Origin: a virus
Length of the DNA: 64,000 nucleotides
Reading direction: 5' to 3' (one strand)
Virus record (IMG/VR): IMGVR_UViG_3300027573_000021
Coordinates: 37,341 to 101,340 of that record
Under the pieces are notes generated by a model, which was not told the origin of the DNA, ran no database searches, and saw only the letters and a program-made list of their open reading frames with translations. This document shows, one piece after another, positions 35,379 to 43,531 of the stretch (position 1 is its first letter; each line of letters starts with the position of its first letter). The position numbers were made by a program, and so were the translations under genes.

Positions 35379-36688
35379 TTTACATTATTTAAGATGACTA
35401 AATCTGATGACCTTGTGACAGCAGTGTACAATAATCTTGTTCTCTCTTCTGTATTCTTATTCATCATCATGTCTCCTATGTTTAATACTGCTTGTCTGTA
35501 AGTTGAGCCTTGGGATTTATGCACTGTTATACTATGATTGTACTTAATATCTGCAAATTGCTCCTTGAAGAATGTCTTGCCCCTGTATCCCCATCCATGC
35601 TTTGCACAGTTATTGGACAAGATTTTGAATACATGATCAAACATGGCCTCTGACTCCTCATGGATCACATTGAAGGCATCATTGATCCTGTAATACTTCA
35701 TCTTGATCCTGTCTGTGGTGGTAAGGGGCTGATTCATGCTATCATATTTTGTAGCCTGCTTGGGGACACAGATATAATCAGTGACAACAGCAACATCCAC
35801 AATCTTCTCCTCTTTATTAGTGTAGAAGCTGCCATAAGGAGAATTAAATACTATGGTCTCATCCTTCTCTATCTTCTTTGGATTACCATATCTGCGCTGC
35901 CTCACTAACCTGTTCATTTCATCTACCACCCTGTTAGTCCATGCTAAGTATTTCATCTCATCAGTGCCATTGACTTCAGCCAAATCTTCTATCAGTCTCT
36001 CCCTGTTATCATCATAGACATATCCTTTGCCATCAATGAGAAATGGAGTCTTAAAAAATATCATGTCCAGATCCCTGCTTAATTCAATGATGGGATTACC
36101 TGCACCCTGCCTTACTATCTCTGTCAGCTCTATGACAGGATAATCTTTCAGGAATACAGGAGATGATACCTCGCCTACTGGATTAATTTGCTTATCATCT
36201 CCTATATAGATGATTGGAATTCCATAGTCATCCAAATAACCTTCAAGATATTCCTTTTCACCTTCCTCATTGATGATCTCTCCTCCCTCAATTTGTGAGT
36301 TAAGCATTGATACTTCGTCTATTACAGCAAATTTACATTTGGAGAATTCATCCTTTTTACTGAACATTTGCTTGTAACATTCCTGCCCTGTCTTATTGTC
36401 TACCCACCTAGCCAGTTTAAGAGCACTGTGAATAGTGCAGAAATTAACTGGACTGGATACCTTAGTCTTCAGCACTGCGAGGGCTTTATTAGTAGGGGCT
36501 GTAACATAAACCAAACCATTATTTTTTCTGTAGGGCCATATAGTCCTGTCCTTTAATAAGAACTTGACCAGTTCTCCTGCAAAGAAGGTCTTACCTACCC
36601 CTGCACTCCCCTTAATCAGTATCCTGTTATGCCTGCCCAGAGCTTCCAGAGCCTCTGTGAATTTTTCCTGTTGATGTTGTGTTAGCAT
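35375..36688 (-). CDS. SF1 helicase (Dda/RecD-like)
   Basis: Walker A GSAGVGKT is at residues 27-34, motif Ia is TAPTNKAL near 63-70, Walker B IDEVSML is at 123-129, and motif IV/V-like blocks with TVHKSQGSTY and YTAVTRSS near the C terminus are characteristic of Dda and RecD helicases. It is a 5'-3' helicase for fork restart or recombination-dependent replication. Length (437) matches T4 Dda (439). Confidence 0.88.
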   Translation of the reverse strand: MLTQHQQEKFTEALEALGRHNRILIKGSAGVGKTFFAGELVKFLLKDRTIWPYRKNNGLVYVTAPTNKALAVLKTKVSSPVNFCTIHSALKLARWVDNKTGQECYKQMFSKKDEFSKCKFAVIDEVSMLNSQIEGGEIINEEGEKEYLEGYLDDYGIPIIYIGDDKQINPVGEVSSPVFLKDYPVIELTEIVRQGAGNPIIELSRDLDMIFFKTPFLIDGKGYVYDDNRERLIEDLAEVNGTDEMKYLAWTNRVVDEMNRLVRQRRYGNPKKIEKDETIVFNSPYGSFYTNKEEKIVDVAVVTDYICVPKQATKYDSMNQPLTTTDRIKMKYYRINDAFNVIHEESEAMFDHVFKILSNNCAKHGWGYRGKTFFKEQFADIKYNHSITVHKSQGSTYRQAVLNIGDMMMNKNTEERTRLLYTAVTRSSDLVILNNVK

Positions 36689-36691
36689 GAT

Positions 36692-36919
36692 TTAGTCCTC
36701 CTTGAATCTGTCTTTTTGTGGTTTAACCTTCATTCCCAGTTTAACTGAATTGTATTCCCAATTGTATAATAATAATTTCCTGGCTTCATCAATAGCCTTC
36801 AGGGTATTTCTCTCCTCTTCAGTGACACACTCTTTAGGAACAATAAATATCAGCCCTGTTATCCTTGACTTCAGCCAATTCCTCTGTCTTGCTATTTCAG
36901 CTTTAGTAGGTGCTGCCAT
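36692..36919 (-). CDS. Small basic helical protein
   Basis: The 75-residue product is basic and helical and ends three bases upstream of the SF1 helicase start. It has an N-terminal Lys/Arg-rich helix. Unknown role. Confidence 0.55.
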   Translation of the reverse strand: MAAPTKAEIARQRNWLKSRITGLIFIVPKECVTEEERNTLKAIDEARKLLLYNWEYNSVKLGMKVKPQKDRFKED

Positions 36920-36921
36920 GA

Positions 36922-37335
36922 TTATTTATTTTTAGAATTAAACCAGATAATGAAATCATAAATGGCATTGCGCATATTAGCCATATCATAGGCAATGAGA
37001 GATGTTATAAATCTGCTTCTCATGTTTGATACATTGGAGAGCAGTACAATATCCTGCATAACAGAATTGGTAGTGTAGAACTTAGCCTTGGGAGCTTTTG
37101 CCAGACATATCCTGAAGGCTATGAGCAGGTCTGTCTCTTTTGTGGGATTAGAGACTGTGCCTCCACAGAACTTGATAATGACTGCATTCATTGCATGATT
37201 CCTGTCCTTTACTTCCTTAAGCATTCTTTTGACATCAGCTTTAGCTTTAGCCAGACTCTTATCAGCAGTAGTCTTCACTGTCTGTGATCTCCCCTTGAAT
37301 GGGGGGATTGGTTTTTTCTTTTTTGTCTTTGCCAT
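36922..37335 (-). CDS. Basic unknown protein
   Basis: The first 45 residues are Lys-rich and disordered, and the remaining 90 are helical with a few hydrophobic stretches. Its basic start suggests nucleic-acid binding. The leader before ATG contains AAAATCAATCAA, a pattern that recurs at many starts in this module. Confidence 0.6.
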   Translation of the reverse strand: MAKTKKKKPIPPFKGRSQTVKTTADKSLAKAKADVKRMLKEVKDRNHAMNAVIIKFCGGTVSNPTKETDLLIAFRICLAKAPKAKFYTTNSVMQDIVLLSNVSNMRSRFITSLIAYDMANMRNAIYDFIIWFNSKNK

Positions 37336-37370
37336 TTGATTGATTTTGTAATAAGTAATTTAAAAAAAAA

Positions 37371-37440
37371 GGTCAGGCTTAATCAGGCTATACTATGGTA
37401 CACCATGACAGAAACCATAATTCACCTTTTGAACCTGACC
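37371..37440 (-). terminator. Branched terminator
   Basis: GGTCAGG (37371-37377) pairs perfectly with CCTGACC (37434-37440), enclosing an ATGGT/ACCAT hairpin. On the minus strand the closing stem is followed by a run of nine T. It ends transcription of the 37448-37753 gene. Confidence 0.7.
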
Positions 37441-37447
37441 AGTAATA

Positions 37448-37753
37448 TTAGTCAGTGAATTCATTATCCGGAAACATAGTCTTCAGCTCCTTATATGTCA
37501 TAATCAGGCTATCCTTGGGTAAATCTTTATTACCTTTACCATCATATAATATACTGGTATGAATTATAAAGGGTCTGCCTGTGGTCATATACTCTGCTGG
37601 TATATAATTGTAGGAGACCTTACCCTTAGTGTAATTGCTTCCAAATAAGACGTTATCATCTTTATCAAACACTTTCTTTAACAAGTTTTCCGGGAATGCT
37701 TTGATTTCTGCTTTCTCAGCATTGGGAGATAATTTTTTGACTTCTGTGCCCAT
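37448..37753 (-). CDS. Small unknown protein flanked by terminators
   Basis: The 101-residue product is Lys-rich at its N terminus and ends in an acidic segment. It lies between two strong terminators (37371-37440 and 37798-37830), so it must have its own promoter. Unknown. Confidence 0.65.
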   Translation of the reverse strand: MGTEVKKLSPNAEKAEIKAFPENLLKKVFDKDDNVLFGSNYTKGKVSYNYIPAEYMTTGRPFIIHTSILYDGKGNKDLPKDSLIMTYKELKTMFPDNEFTD

Positions 37754-37797
37754 AGATTTAAATTTTTACAATGACAGGTAGTAATAAAAATAAAGGG

Positions 37798-37830
37798 GGG
37801 AGCTAAGATAAATGATATATCTCAACTCCC
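37798..37830 (-). terminator. Intrinsic terminator
   Basis: GGGAGCTAAGATA (37798-37810) pairs with TATCTCAACTCCC (37818-37830) with two mismatches, followed on the minus strand by C-rich then T-rich sequence. It ends the 37867-38508 gene. Confidence 0.75.
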
Positions 37831-37866
37831 ACACCTTCATTCACTGATCAATAGAGGACTACACAA

Positions 37867-38508
37867 TTAAATGGTCTGGTTTGCCATAACAGAAGCACCA
37901 GAAAGCTCCGCTTGCAATAATGCCGATACATAGGGTGTATCAATGTGTCTTGCATCCACATCAGCTTTAGGAGAACCCCAGAAAAATGTTCTGCGATATT
38001 GCACTCTGCCAGCTTTATCCAGCACCAGTTTGCCAGCAGTACCATCTGCAATGGTAGCAGGATTTTCCGGGAACCTTACAGCTTGTGTAGCTGCAAAATC
38101 ATCCAGTGTTCTGAGCTTTGCATTAATGGCATATATCTGGTTCTCATCCAGAATTGGCCTGCAGCTCAAAGCCTTATAAATGCAGGCTCCATTTGCATTT
38201 GCCTTTTCAATCCTTGCCTGTACTTCTGCAACAGAAATACCTTCAGGGACTAAAATCCAGGCTACCCGATTTTCCACAGATTTAAAATCCTGTGTGCTGA
38301 AACCAAATTCTTCATTGATGAAGATATTGTCCTGCATGTTGGAAGCAGTCTTTTTAGAAGGGTACTGAGAAAGTGTTTCCACAGATTGCCTGATCTGTGC
38401 TGTGAGTGTTCCTTTCTTCTGGAACTCACCATTGTTAGAAACTTTGTCCAATGTGATTTGACTTGGGGTGATAGTAGTAACTACACCAGATGCGGAAGTT
38501 GTTTGCAT
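37867..38508 (-). CDS. Conserved-looking unknown protein, monocistronic
   Basis: The start at 38508 (MQTTSASG) is preferred over a longer frame because it follows an A-rich leader and removes a non-conserved aromatic prefix. The 213 residues are mixed alpha/beta. Terminators on both sides and a copy of the G-rich motif 155 bases upstream indicate a separate, possibly strong, unit. Part of its 3' end reappears near 46.83 kb. Not recognised. Confidence 0.7.
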   Translation of the reverse strand: MQTTSASGVVTTITPSQITLDKVSNNGEFQKKGTLTAQIRQSVETLSQYPSKKTASNMQDNIFINEEFGFSTQDFKSVENRVAWILVPEGISVAEVQARIEKANANGACIYKALSCRPILDENQIYAINAKLRTLDDFAATQAVRFPENPATIADGTAGKLVLDKAGRVQYRRTFFWGSPKADVDARHIDTPYVSALLQAELSGASVMANQTI

Positions 38509-38660
38509 AAAACTTAATTTTAGTTTTTGTTTTGAATTAGAAAAAATTGTCTTTTTGAAATGATTATATTGATCAGCTAATTGTGTACATGTTGTCCAGA
38601 AAGTGCTCCAGAAATTCTTGAAACTATGCATGTTTCAAGTAATTCGTTATAGTGCTGCTG

Positions 38661-38690
38661 GGATTAGTGGGGGTTGGTAGGGTATGGAGT
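38661..38690 (-). promoter_or_regulatory. G-rich repeat motif, copy 1 (candidate promoter)
   Basis: The plus strand reads ATTAGTGGGGGTTG followed by GTAGGGTATGGA. On the minus strand it lies after the 38707 terminator and before the 37867-38508 gene. It is one of six related copies; the copy at 45.84 kb differs by only a few bases across 24. Confidence 0.5.
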
Positions 38691-38706
38691 GAAAAAATAC
38701 AAAAAG

Positions 38707-38736
38707 AAAGGCCAGTGTAACAACTCACTGGCCTTT
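38707..38736. terminator. Strong bidirectional terminator
   Basis: AAAGGCCAGTG (38707-38717) pairs perfectly with CACTGGCCTTT (38726-38736) around an eight-base loop. T-rich runs on both strands allow termination either way. Confidence 0.8.
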
Positions 38737-38795
38737 TACATGGTATCAAACATTCCTAAACACTTAGGCTCTTTAATTATTTGCTTTAAAAAAAA

Positions 38796-38865
38796 AGTCT
38801 TCAACTGTGCTATGACACTGGCCTTGAAGGTTGCTGTCAAAATTACACCAATACCTGAGAAGACT
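38796..38865 (-). terminator. Branched terminator-like element
   Basis: AGTCTTC (38796-38802) pairs with GAAGACT (38859-38865). Inside, TGACA pairs with TGTCA around a small CCTT/AAGG hairpin. On the minus strand nine T follow the closing stem. With the 38707 terminator, this gives two stops in about 160 bases. Confidence 0.6.
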
Positions 38866-38985
38866 CTGTGTTTACCATCATCTTGAAAATGTCTAAAAGG
38901 TTGGTTGATGGCTTTACCTTTCCTTTTTCACCGATTAATGCTTATTGTGGGATGATATCACTAAGGATACATGTGCACTTACACA

Positions 38986-39243
38986 TTAAGGGGATAACTT
39001 TGAAATATTTTCTGCTTCCAGCTTATCTTCAAGGTCTGCTACTTTGATGAGAGGCTCAAAGTTATGGTATTTGAATAATGTTGGCAGCTCCTCTATTGAA
39101 TACAGTGACATGAAGACCAGATGGATTCCATACTTGGTATATAACTCTTCCATTGCTGTCATTTCATCTAATGTCTCAAAGGTTTCACCTTTTACTACAT
39201 CAGGTTGTCTTTTATCCCTGAACAGGATATGATATTTGGGCAT
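38986..39243 (-). CDS. Small unknown protein
   Basis: The 85-residue product begins with strands (KYHILFRDKRQ) and continues with helical, acidic sequence. It could be a small phage adaptor; no motif is recognised. The start is preceded by the leader AATTAAAATCATCAATT. Confidence 0.6.
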   Translation of the reverse strand: MPKYHILFRDKRQPDVVKGETFETLDEMTAMEELYTKYGIHLVFMSLYSIEELPTLFKYHNFEPLIKVADLEDKLEAENISKLSP

Positions 39244-39254
39244 AATTGATGATT

Positions 39255-39497
39255 TTAATTGTTGGTGGGTTTAACAGGCACAATTTTTACATAGTCTTTC
39301 AGCTTGCGGGTTCTGTATTCAAGTGGGCATTGACCACACTCACATTGAATAACAACATACTCTCCATATATATCACCTGCTATACCATAATAGTTAGTTT
39401 TCAGGTTTAAAATGAAGTTACCTACTTCAGGCTTGTCTTTGGATACAAAAAATTGCTGGCCATCTATGTCTATAAAATATGGTGATTGACTTGACAT
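39255..39497 (-). CDS. Small protein with Cys-rich turn
   Basis: The 80-residue product has a CECGQC stretch near residue 54 that could bind a metal. Otherwise it is beta-rich. It is upstream of 38986-39243 by 11 bases and probably co-transcribed with it. Confidence 0.6.
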   Translation of the reverse strand: MSSQSPYFIDIDGQQFFVSKDKPEVGNFILNLKTNYYGIAGDIYGEYVVIQCECGQCPLEYRTRKLKDYVKIVPVKPTNN

Positions 39498-39532
39498 GGT
39501 GTATTTTTTTAAACTTCTACTCTACATAGGCC

Positions 39533-39613
39533 CCAGGTTTACCCTGAAGGAGCATAGTTCCAACTGGAGTTCCAACAGGAGTCACAGTTGAGACTAATCC
39601 ACTTCAAGGTGAA
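39533..39613. repeat. Imperfect inverted repeat, 2 copies of a dispersed element
   Basis: The plus-strand arm beginning GGTTTACCCTGAAG near 39535 and the minus-strand arm GGTTCACCTTGAAG ending near 39613 align over about 38 bases with roughly two thirds identity. A third copy is at 48150 (+). The arms surround about 5 bases, so the unit could form a long hairpin. Confidence 0.55.
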
Positions 39614-39644
39614 CCAGGAGAGGATGTACAGTCATGAGTTGATA

Positions 39645-39824
39645 TTATTGTTTAGTTCTTTTGTTTGAATCCTTGTAAAGGTTCTTTTCTCTTCTTTCTT
39701 CTCTCACTCCCATCAGGTAATGATATAAAAAATAAGCTCCAAGGATACAAGCTACATAGAATGCACCTATTAATGCATTATATAGTGATACTGGGCCATA
39801 TTCAATGTCATAATCGTAATACAT
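39645..39824 (-). CDS. Small single-span membrane protein
   Basis: This 59-residue ORF (MYYDYDIEYGP start) has a hydrophobic stretch at residues 15-37 followed by a Lys/Arg/Glu-rich cytoplasmic tail. It is just downstream of the 39839-40306 gene. Too small to assign. Confidence 0.55.
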   Translation of the reverse strand: MYYDYDIEYGPVSLYNALIGAFYVACILGAYFLYHYLMGVREERREKNLYKDSNKRTKQ

Positions 39825-39838
39825 AGTTTTTTGTTTTT

Positions 39839-40306
39839 TTAAGTTGGTGAAATTGGTGAAATTGATTGTCCATCCTGAGCTGCTGAAATTCCCATCTGGC
39901 TTCTTATTGCATCCATTGCAATATCTTGTCTTAATTGGTGATACTGCATTTGTCTTAGTAATCCTTCATCAACCTGATTGCCATATTGCTCTATTACCTC
40001 ACCAATTGATAAAACTTGTGTGGATGTTGAGGATTCCGGGTATTCATAAATCATACCATTGGCATCAGTGTTTATGACTTGAATGCCTGTTGTACTTAAC
40101 TGTTGCTGCCATACAGCAAGATCAAAATCAGTGTATTGAGGAATGGCATCTACATTCATCCTGATATTTGATATCCTCTGTGTATCAGGCCCACCCCATT
40201 TCTCTGCTCCCCACTCTTGAAATACAGGCTCATTGCAATCAGGACATTTATTGAACTTGTAGCTGTCAAATTTGATACAGCAATTTTTGCAGATGTGCTT
40301 CATCAT
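39839..40306 (-). CDS. Zinc-ribbon protein
   Basis: CKNCCIKFDSYKFNKCPDC at residues 6-24 is a classical CxxC...CxxC zinc ribbon. The remaining 130 residues are Gln/Ser-rich and partly disordered. The 155-residue protein could bind nucleic acid or a polymerase. It is preceded by a strong terminator, so it has its own promoter. Confidence 0.65.
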   Translation of the reverse strand: MMKHICKNCCIKFDSYKFNKCPDCNEPVFQEWGAEKWGGPDTQRISNIRMNVDAIPQYTDFDLAVWQQQLSTTGIQVINTDANGMIYEYPESSTSTQVLSIGEVIEQYGNQVDEGLLRQMQYHQLRQDIAMDAIRSQMGISAAQDGQSISPISPT

Positions 40307-40346
40307 GGCTGGTTAATTTAGGCATAAAGATAGAAAATAATGAAAA

Positions 40347-40372
40347 AAGCAGGATATAGAGATATCCCGCTT
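40347..40372 (-). terminator. Intrinsic terminator
   Basis: AAGCAGGATAT (40347-40357) pairs with ATATCCCGCTT (40362-40372) with one mismatch around an AGAG tetraloop; a TTTTTT run follows on the minus strand. It ends the small 40418-40573 gene. Confidence 0.8.
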
Positions 40373-40417
40373 ATTTAAATCACCAATTTTAATCTTTACT
40401 ATGCCAGTAAAGTAAGT

Positions 40418-40573
40418 TTAAGGCTTTTTGTTATTATCTTCTCTGTGTCTTGTGTTAATTGCATCAAGGACTACTACCATTGCTAATAATAATACACCAA
40501 TTCCTCCCATAATAATATAGGAGTCAACAAAGCACAGACAGAGTATGGCCAATATGATGAGAATTGTTTTCAT
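40418..40573 (-). CDS. Small two-span membrane protein
   Basis: The 51-residue ORF (MKTILIILAILCLCF start) has two hydrophobic segments (3-17 and 19-38) and a charged tail. It lies between two terminators, so it is a separate unit. Holin-like in shape, but no proof of function. Confidence 0.5.
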   Translation of the reverse strand: MKTILIILAILCLCFVDSYIIMGGIGVLLLAMVVVLDAINTRHREDNNKKP

Positions 40574-40619
40574 GATCATGATGTTAATTGATTTAGTAAT
40601 GAATGACTGATTAAATATA

Positions 40620-40643
40620 GGAAGAGTATAGAAATACTCTTCC
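40620..40643 (-). terminator. Intrinsic terminator
   Basis: GGAAGAGTAT (40620-40629) pairs perfectly with ATACTCTTCC (40634-40643) around an AGAA loop, downstream of the 40685-41083 stop. Confidence 0.7.
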
Positions 40644-40684
40644 TTATTCTTCTAAACACTCTAATTGTTGGCACTCCAACTTTT

Positions 40685-41083
40685 TTATAGTATTCCTACT
40701 AAATCTTTTGGTTCATCTGCACAAATATCTGCCATCTCTGCATAATTGATAATGTCACTGAGTTCATTATGGGCATAAGTGATCATGTAGTCTTCATTGC
40801 CATGATAATCTCTCATAGTGGTCAGCAGGTCAAGGATTTGATAAAGGGTGTGTACTTCATTCTCATGAGAGTAGTCACTGTTGAATGATCCATCAAAGCT
40901 GGCATTCTGTAACAGGACAGAACTGGCAACAATATGAGGGAACACCTTGTATGGGCCATTCCAGTATCCTGAGAGTTTCTCATATACCCTGTGAAATTTA
41001 CGAATTTGTTTCTTGATTGATGCTAATGTCTCTGGTGACATAACAGATGCTTTTGCTTGTGCAGGCTTTTTAACTGATTGCAT
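40685..41083 (-). CDS. Unknown helical protein
   Basis: The 132-residue product is helical, His- and Tyr-rich, with an acidic C terminus. It follows the alpha-CTD-like gene by 31 bases and carries an AATCAATCAATTTT leader. No family recognised. Confidence 0.6.
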   Translation of the reverse strand: MQSVKKPAQAKASVMSPETLASIKKQIRKFHRVYEKLSGYWNGPYKVFPHIVASSVLLQNASFDGSFNSDYSHENEVHTLYQILDLLTTMRDYHGNEDYMITYAHNELSDIINYAEMADICADEPKDLVGIL

Positions 41084-41114
41084 AAAATTAAAATTGATTG
41101 ATTATTGAATTGAT

Positions 41115-41420
41115 TTAAAGAATACTTGTATTGCGGTTTAGATAGTCTCTGAGTTCATCAATGGTGATGTATCCAGAGGATATCAATTGGCCTATTTTAT
41201 CTACAGGTGGAATTTCTTTGAAGGATAATCCTGCTTCAGACATTAGTGTTCTTATTTCTTCAAGTGATTTAAATCCCATGTGCCTATGCTGCATAACCTC
41301 CTTTTCAGTGAGTTTGGTAAGATCACCTAATATGTTGATCTTAAGATGGTGTCTTAGTATATTGTAACACCTGACACTGAGATCAAGGTCTTCTATTGAT
41401 GTATCAAAATGTGATGACAT
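41115..41420 (-). CDS. RNA polymerase alpha-CTD-like protein
   Basis: Residues 8-68 match the bacterial RpoA C-terminal domain: IEDLDLSVRCYNILR, then GDLTKLTEKEV, then HMGFKSLEEI and a final helix. Arg17, Asn20, Gly49, Lys51, Ser52 and Glu55 sit at the positions of E. coli R265, N268, G296, K298, S299 and E302, the DNA- and sigma-contacting residues. The 101-residue protein lacks the N-terminal dimerisation domain, so it is a free CTD. It could bind promoter DNA, compete with host alpha-CTD or assist a phage polymerase. C-terminal residues 75-100 are a small extra helix. Confidence 0.8.
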   Translation of the reverse strand: MSSHFDTSIEDLDLSVRCYNILRHHLKINILGDLTKLTEKEVMQHRHMGFKSLEEIRTLMSEAGLSFKEIPPVDKIGQLISSGYITIDELRDYLNRNTSIL

Positions 41421-41452
41421 GATTAATTATTGAATTGATTTAAAAAATACTT

Positions 41453-41869
41453 TTATTTGACACCATCAATTAGAAGCCTGTCATAACAGGTTGTACACTT
41501 GAAATCAAGATAGATGGTATTGTGGCCAAAATAACCCTTTCCTACCCACTGGTTTGGAGTTCCTGCTGAACCATTGTAATTCTTTCTTGCAAAGACCTCA
41601 TTCAGGGTGAAGGTTAAATCTGGTGCCAGCTTTATCTTGGTAAAAATATATTCCGGGTTGCAGCAATCCTTAAATCTCATCCTGAGTGTACCATCTGCAT
41701 TAGCTGTGACAGTAGTGATAAATGAATTAGAGCCAACTCTGTAAACAAATTGCTTGTAAGTTCCCACAACATCTTTTGATAAAACATTCTGGTCAGTGGA
41801 ATTATTGCCTTTGTTGCAGCTCATAGTGATAGTGCCTAATACAAATAGGCAGATTAATAACTTTTTCAT
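41453..41869 (-). CDS. Predicted lipoprotein
   Basis: The start at 41869 gives MKKLLICLFVLGTITMSCNK, a lipoprotein signal with lipobox TMSC (Cys18). The remaining 120 residues are beta-rich, with Cys-Cys (DCCNPE) and CTTCYD near the C terminus that may form disulfides or bind metal. An envelope protein made early; a role in blocking other phages is possible but not shown. Confidence 0.75.
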   Translation of the reverse strand: MKKLLICLFVLGTITMSCNKGNNSTDQNVLSKDVVGTYKQFVYRVGSNSFITTVTANADGTLRMRFKDCCNPEYIFTKIKLAPDLTFTLNEVFARKNYNGSAGTPNQWVGKGYFGHNTIYLDFKCTTCYDRLLIDGVK

Positions 41870-41900
41870 TAACTTAAAAATTGATTGATTAAAAAAAAAT

Positions 41901-42012
41901 AGGTATAATCCAAGTCCACCATAGGATGAGACTTGCAATTCTCATCCTTGCAGGGGAAGACTCACATTGCAAGGGTTTAAGCCTTCTTGGATGCTATGGT
42001 AAGATTATACCT
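41901..42012 (-). ncRNA. Structured RNA element, multibranch, with T-run
   Basis: AGGTATAATC (41901-41910) pairs perfectly with GATTATACCT (42003-42012). Inside, ACCATAG (41918-41924) pairs with CTATGGT (41994-42000), GGATGAGA (41924-41931) with TCTCATCC (41940-41947), CTTGCA (41947-41952) with TGCAAG (41968-41973), and AAGG with CCTT. This makes a branched 112-base fold. A run of nine T follows on the minus strand, so it is either an elaborate terminator or the end of a small RNA. No known family is recognised. Confidence 0.6.
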
Positions 42013-42023
42013 AATAAGTTGAA

Positions 42024-42272
42024 TTATTTCGGGGCATGATGCTGGCATTTATCACCGGCAACTTTTACTGTCATTTTACAGGGGATCTTCTTTGAAGTCA
42101 TTACACCACATCTGGGAGTTAGTGGTGAATGATGTTTGCAAAATCCATCTGCTAATGTCATGGTTGATTTACAGGGCTGACCTTTAGTTGTTGTGCCTTT
42201 GCATGGGTCTTTGGCAAAGCTGGCTATACTAATTAATAGTATAGCAAGTAAAAGCGGGAGTTTACGGATCAT
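42024..42272 (-). CDS. Small secreted Cys/His-rich protein
   Basis: A signal peptide (MIRKLPLLLAILLISIASFA, cut after SFA) precedes two near-repeats of a Cys..Cys..CxHH pattern (residues 23-49 and 54-80, with FCKHH and KCQHH). Such tandem C-x-G-x-P-C...CxHH units probably bind zinc or are disulfide-linked. The mature protein is about 62 residues and goes to the periplasm. Function unknown. Confidence 0.65.
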   Translation of the reverse strand: MIRKLPLLLAILLISIASFAKDPCKGTTTKGQPCKSTMTLADGFCKHHSPLTPRCGVMTSKKIPCKMTVKVAGDKCQHHAPK

Positions 42273-42281
42273 GAGTTTATT

Positions 42282-42629
42282 TTAATAAATTTTAGGTCTG
42301 GGTTTAGTCCTTACTGGAGGAAGATCATGTGTCATAAAGAAATGAAACATATCCACATAAGCAGTTAATCTTCCAATGACTGTCACTGTATAATGCTTAT
42401 CATTAATCTCCTCTGTAATCAGGCTTCTGTAAAAGGAATGATGAGTCATTTTAAAATGAGCCAAATCCAGTAAATCAATCATGTCAGTGGTGTTACCACC
42501 TCTTGCTCTCAGGTCATGAATGATGGTATTGATTAGCTGCTTCAAATACTGATCCAGCTCACTCTTTTTTTGTAGAGTAAGCTGGGTATTTGGGACGGTG
42601 GGAAATAATTTAAATTCCATGTTTGCCAA
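42282..42629 (-). CDS. Unknown helical protein
   Basis: The 115-residue product is largely helical with a His-rich centre (HFKMTHHSFY). It overlaps the upstream gene by 20 bases. No family recognised. Confidence 0.6.
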   Translation of the reverse strand: MANMEFKLFPTVPNTQLTLQKKSELDQYLKQLINTIIHDLRARGGNTTDMIDLLDLAHFKMTHHSFYRSLITEEINDKHYTVTVIGRLTAYVDMFHFFMTHDLPPVRTKPRPKIY

Positions 42630-42948
42630 AGATTTTTAAATAAGAGTATGTAATGTAAGAGTTCTTCCTGAACATTAACCAGCTCTGATCAATTTGCCTG
42701 AAGCCAAAGCCCTCAATGAGGTAAGTATCTCCATCACTGATGTCCACAATGATATCTCCAACAGAAGTTGATCTGTGTCCACCTAATGCATAGGTGGGAT
42801 TTAAATCATTCTGGGTCATTCTGAATACATCATGGAGATCAGGGACATCAATTTCACAAATCTCTTCATACTCATAGAAATTGGGTTTGCACTGGTAGTT
42901 GAGGTGTCCACCTCTTGGGTGGAACACCTTGAATCTGTGTGTGGTCAT
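42610..42948 (-). CDS. Unknown protein
   Basis: This 112-residue protein begins with basic residues and continues as beta-rich sequence. It is coupled by overlap to 42282-42629. Not recognised. Confidence 0.6.
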   Translation of the reverse strand: MTTHRFKVFHPRGGHLNYQCKPNFYEYEEICEIDVPDLHDVFRMTQNDLNPTYALGGHRSTSVGDIIVDISDGDTYLIEGFGFRQIDQSWLMFRKNSYITYSYLKIFGKHGI

Positions 42949-42988
42949 GGTAGGTAGGGATTAATAATTATTTAATTTTTATTAGTAG

Positions 42989-43384
42989 TTAATCTTCCAT
43001 TTCATAGCATACTGCGTAGTTATCATACTTGACAAAAATCCAAAAACTTTTATCAGTGTAATCAAGAACAAGCCTTACTTGGCAGGATTTTCCATCTTTA
43101 TCCCTGCATACATACTCATTGACCTGTTCAGTCTTGCTTTTTGGCAGCTCAAGTTTTTTGATATACCTGAATGAGGACTGGGCTTCATTTAGAATATAAA
43201 GCCTTCCGGGTTCCATAATAATCTTCATCCTTTCTTCTTCGCGATTATCATATTCATATTGATTTGTCACCTCACTCCAGTAACCAATGGTTACATGTTT
43301 AGTGTAGATGACTTTGGGTTCCTGTGCCCTGCTGACTATTACAAACAGGATTAGGAATCCTGCAACCATACTTAACTTTTTCAT
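42989..43384 (-). CDS. Secreted protein of unknown function
   Basis: Residues 1-20 (MKKLSMVAGFLILFVIVSRA) form a signal peptide with a cut after SRA. The mature 111 residues are beta-rich with two Cys (about residues 94 and 101) that could form a disulfide. It belongs to the group of envelope-directed genes in this zone. The leader carries AAATCATCAATCAAATC. Confidence 0.65.
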   Translation of the reverse strand: MKKLSMVAGFLILFVIVSRAQEPKVIYTKHVTIGYWSEVTNQYEYDNREEERMKIIMEPGRLYILNEAQSSFRYIKKLELPKSKTEQVNEYVCRDKDGKSCQVRLVLDYTDKSFWIFVKYDNYAVCYEMED

Positions 43385-43427
43385 TTGTACTTTGATTTGA
43401 TTGATGATTTAAATAATAAAAGTAACC

Positions 43428-43482
43428 CCGGACATTATCCTTTTTCATACTTAGTTATAAGTATTACTGGAGATAATGCCGG
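43428..43482 (-). terminator. Hairpin element between minus genes
   Basis: CCGG plus CATTATC (43428-43439, with one bulged base) pairs with GATAATG plus CCGG (43472-43482). An inner ATACTT/AAGTAT hairpin is enclosed. A TTACTTTTATTATTT run follows on the minus strand. It is a likely terminator or leader for the 42989 gene. Confidence 0.55.
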
Positions 43483-43531
43483 AGCTATGTGAAGGTTTAT
43501 CCCTACTACCTACAAGTTGCGCTAGTTTATA

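Noticed and set aside
38745-38960. Open minus-strand stretch of about 60 codons
   Set aside because: No start codon, bounded by a stop upstream, and crossed by two terminator-like hairpins.
39533-39660. Coding fragments (for example a VPTGVPTG stretch) in the inverted repeat
   Set aside because: Neither strand gives a start codon with a long enough frame; similar sequence in both arms follows from the repeat.
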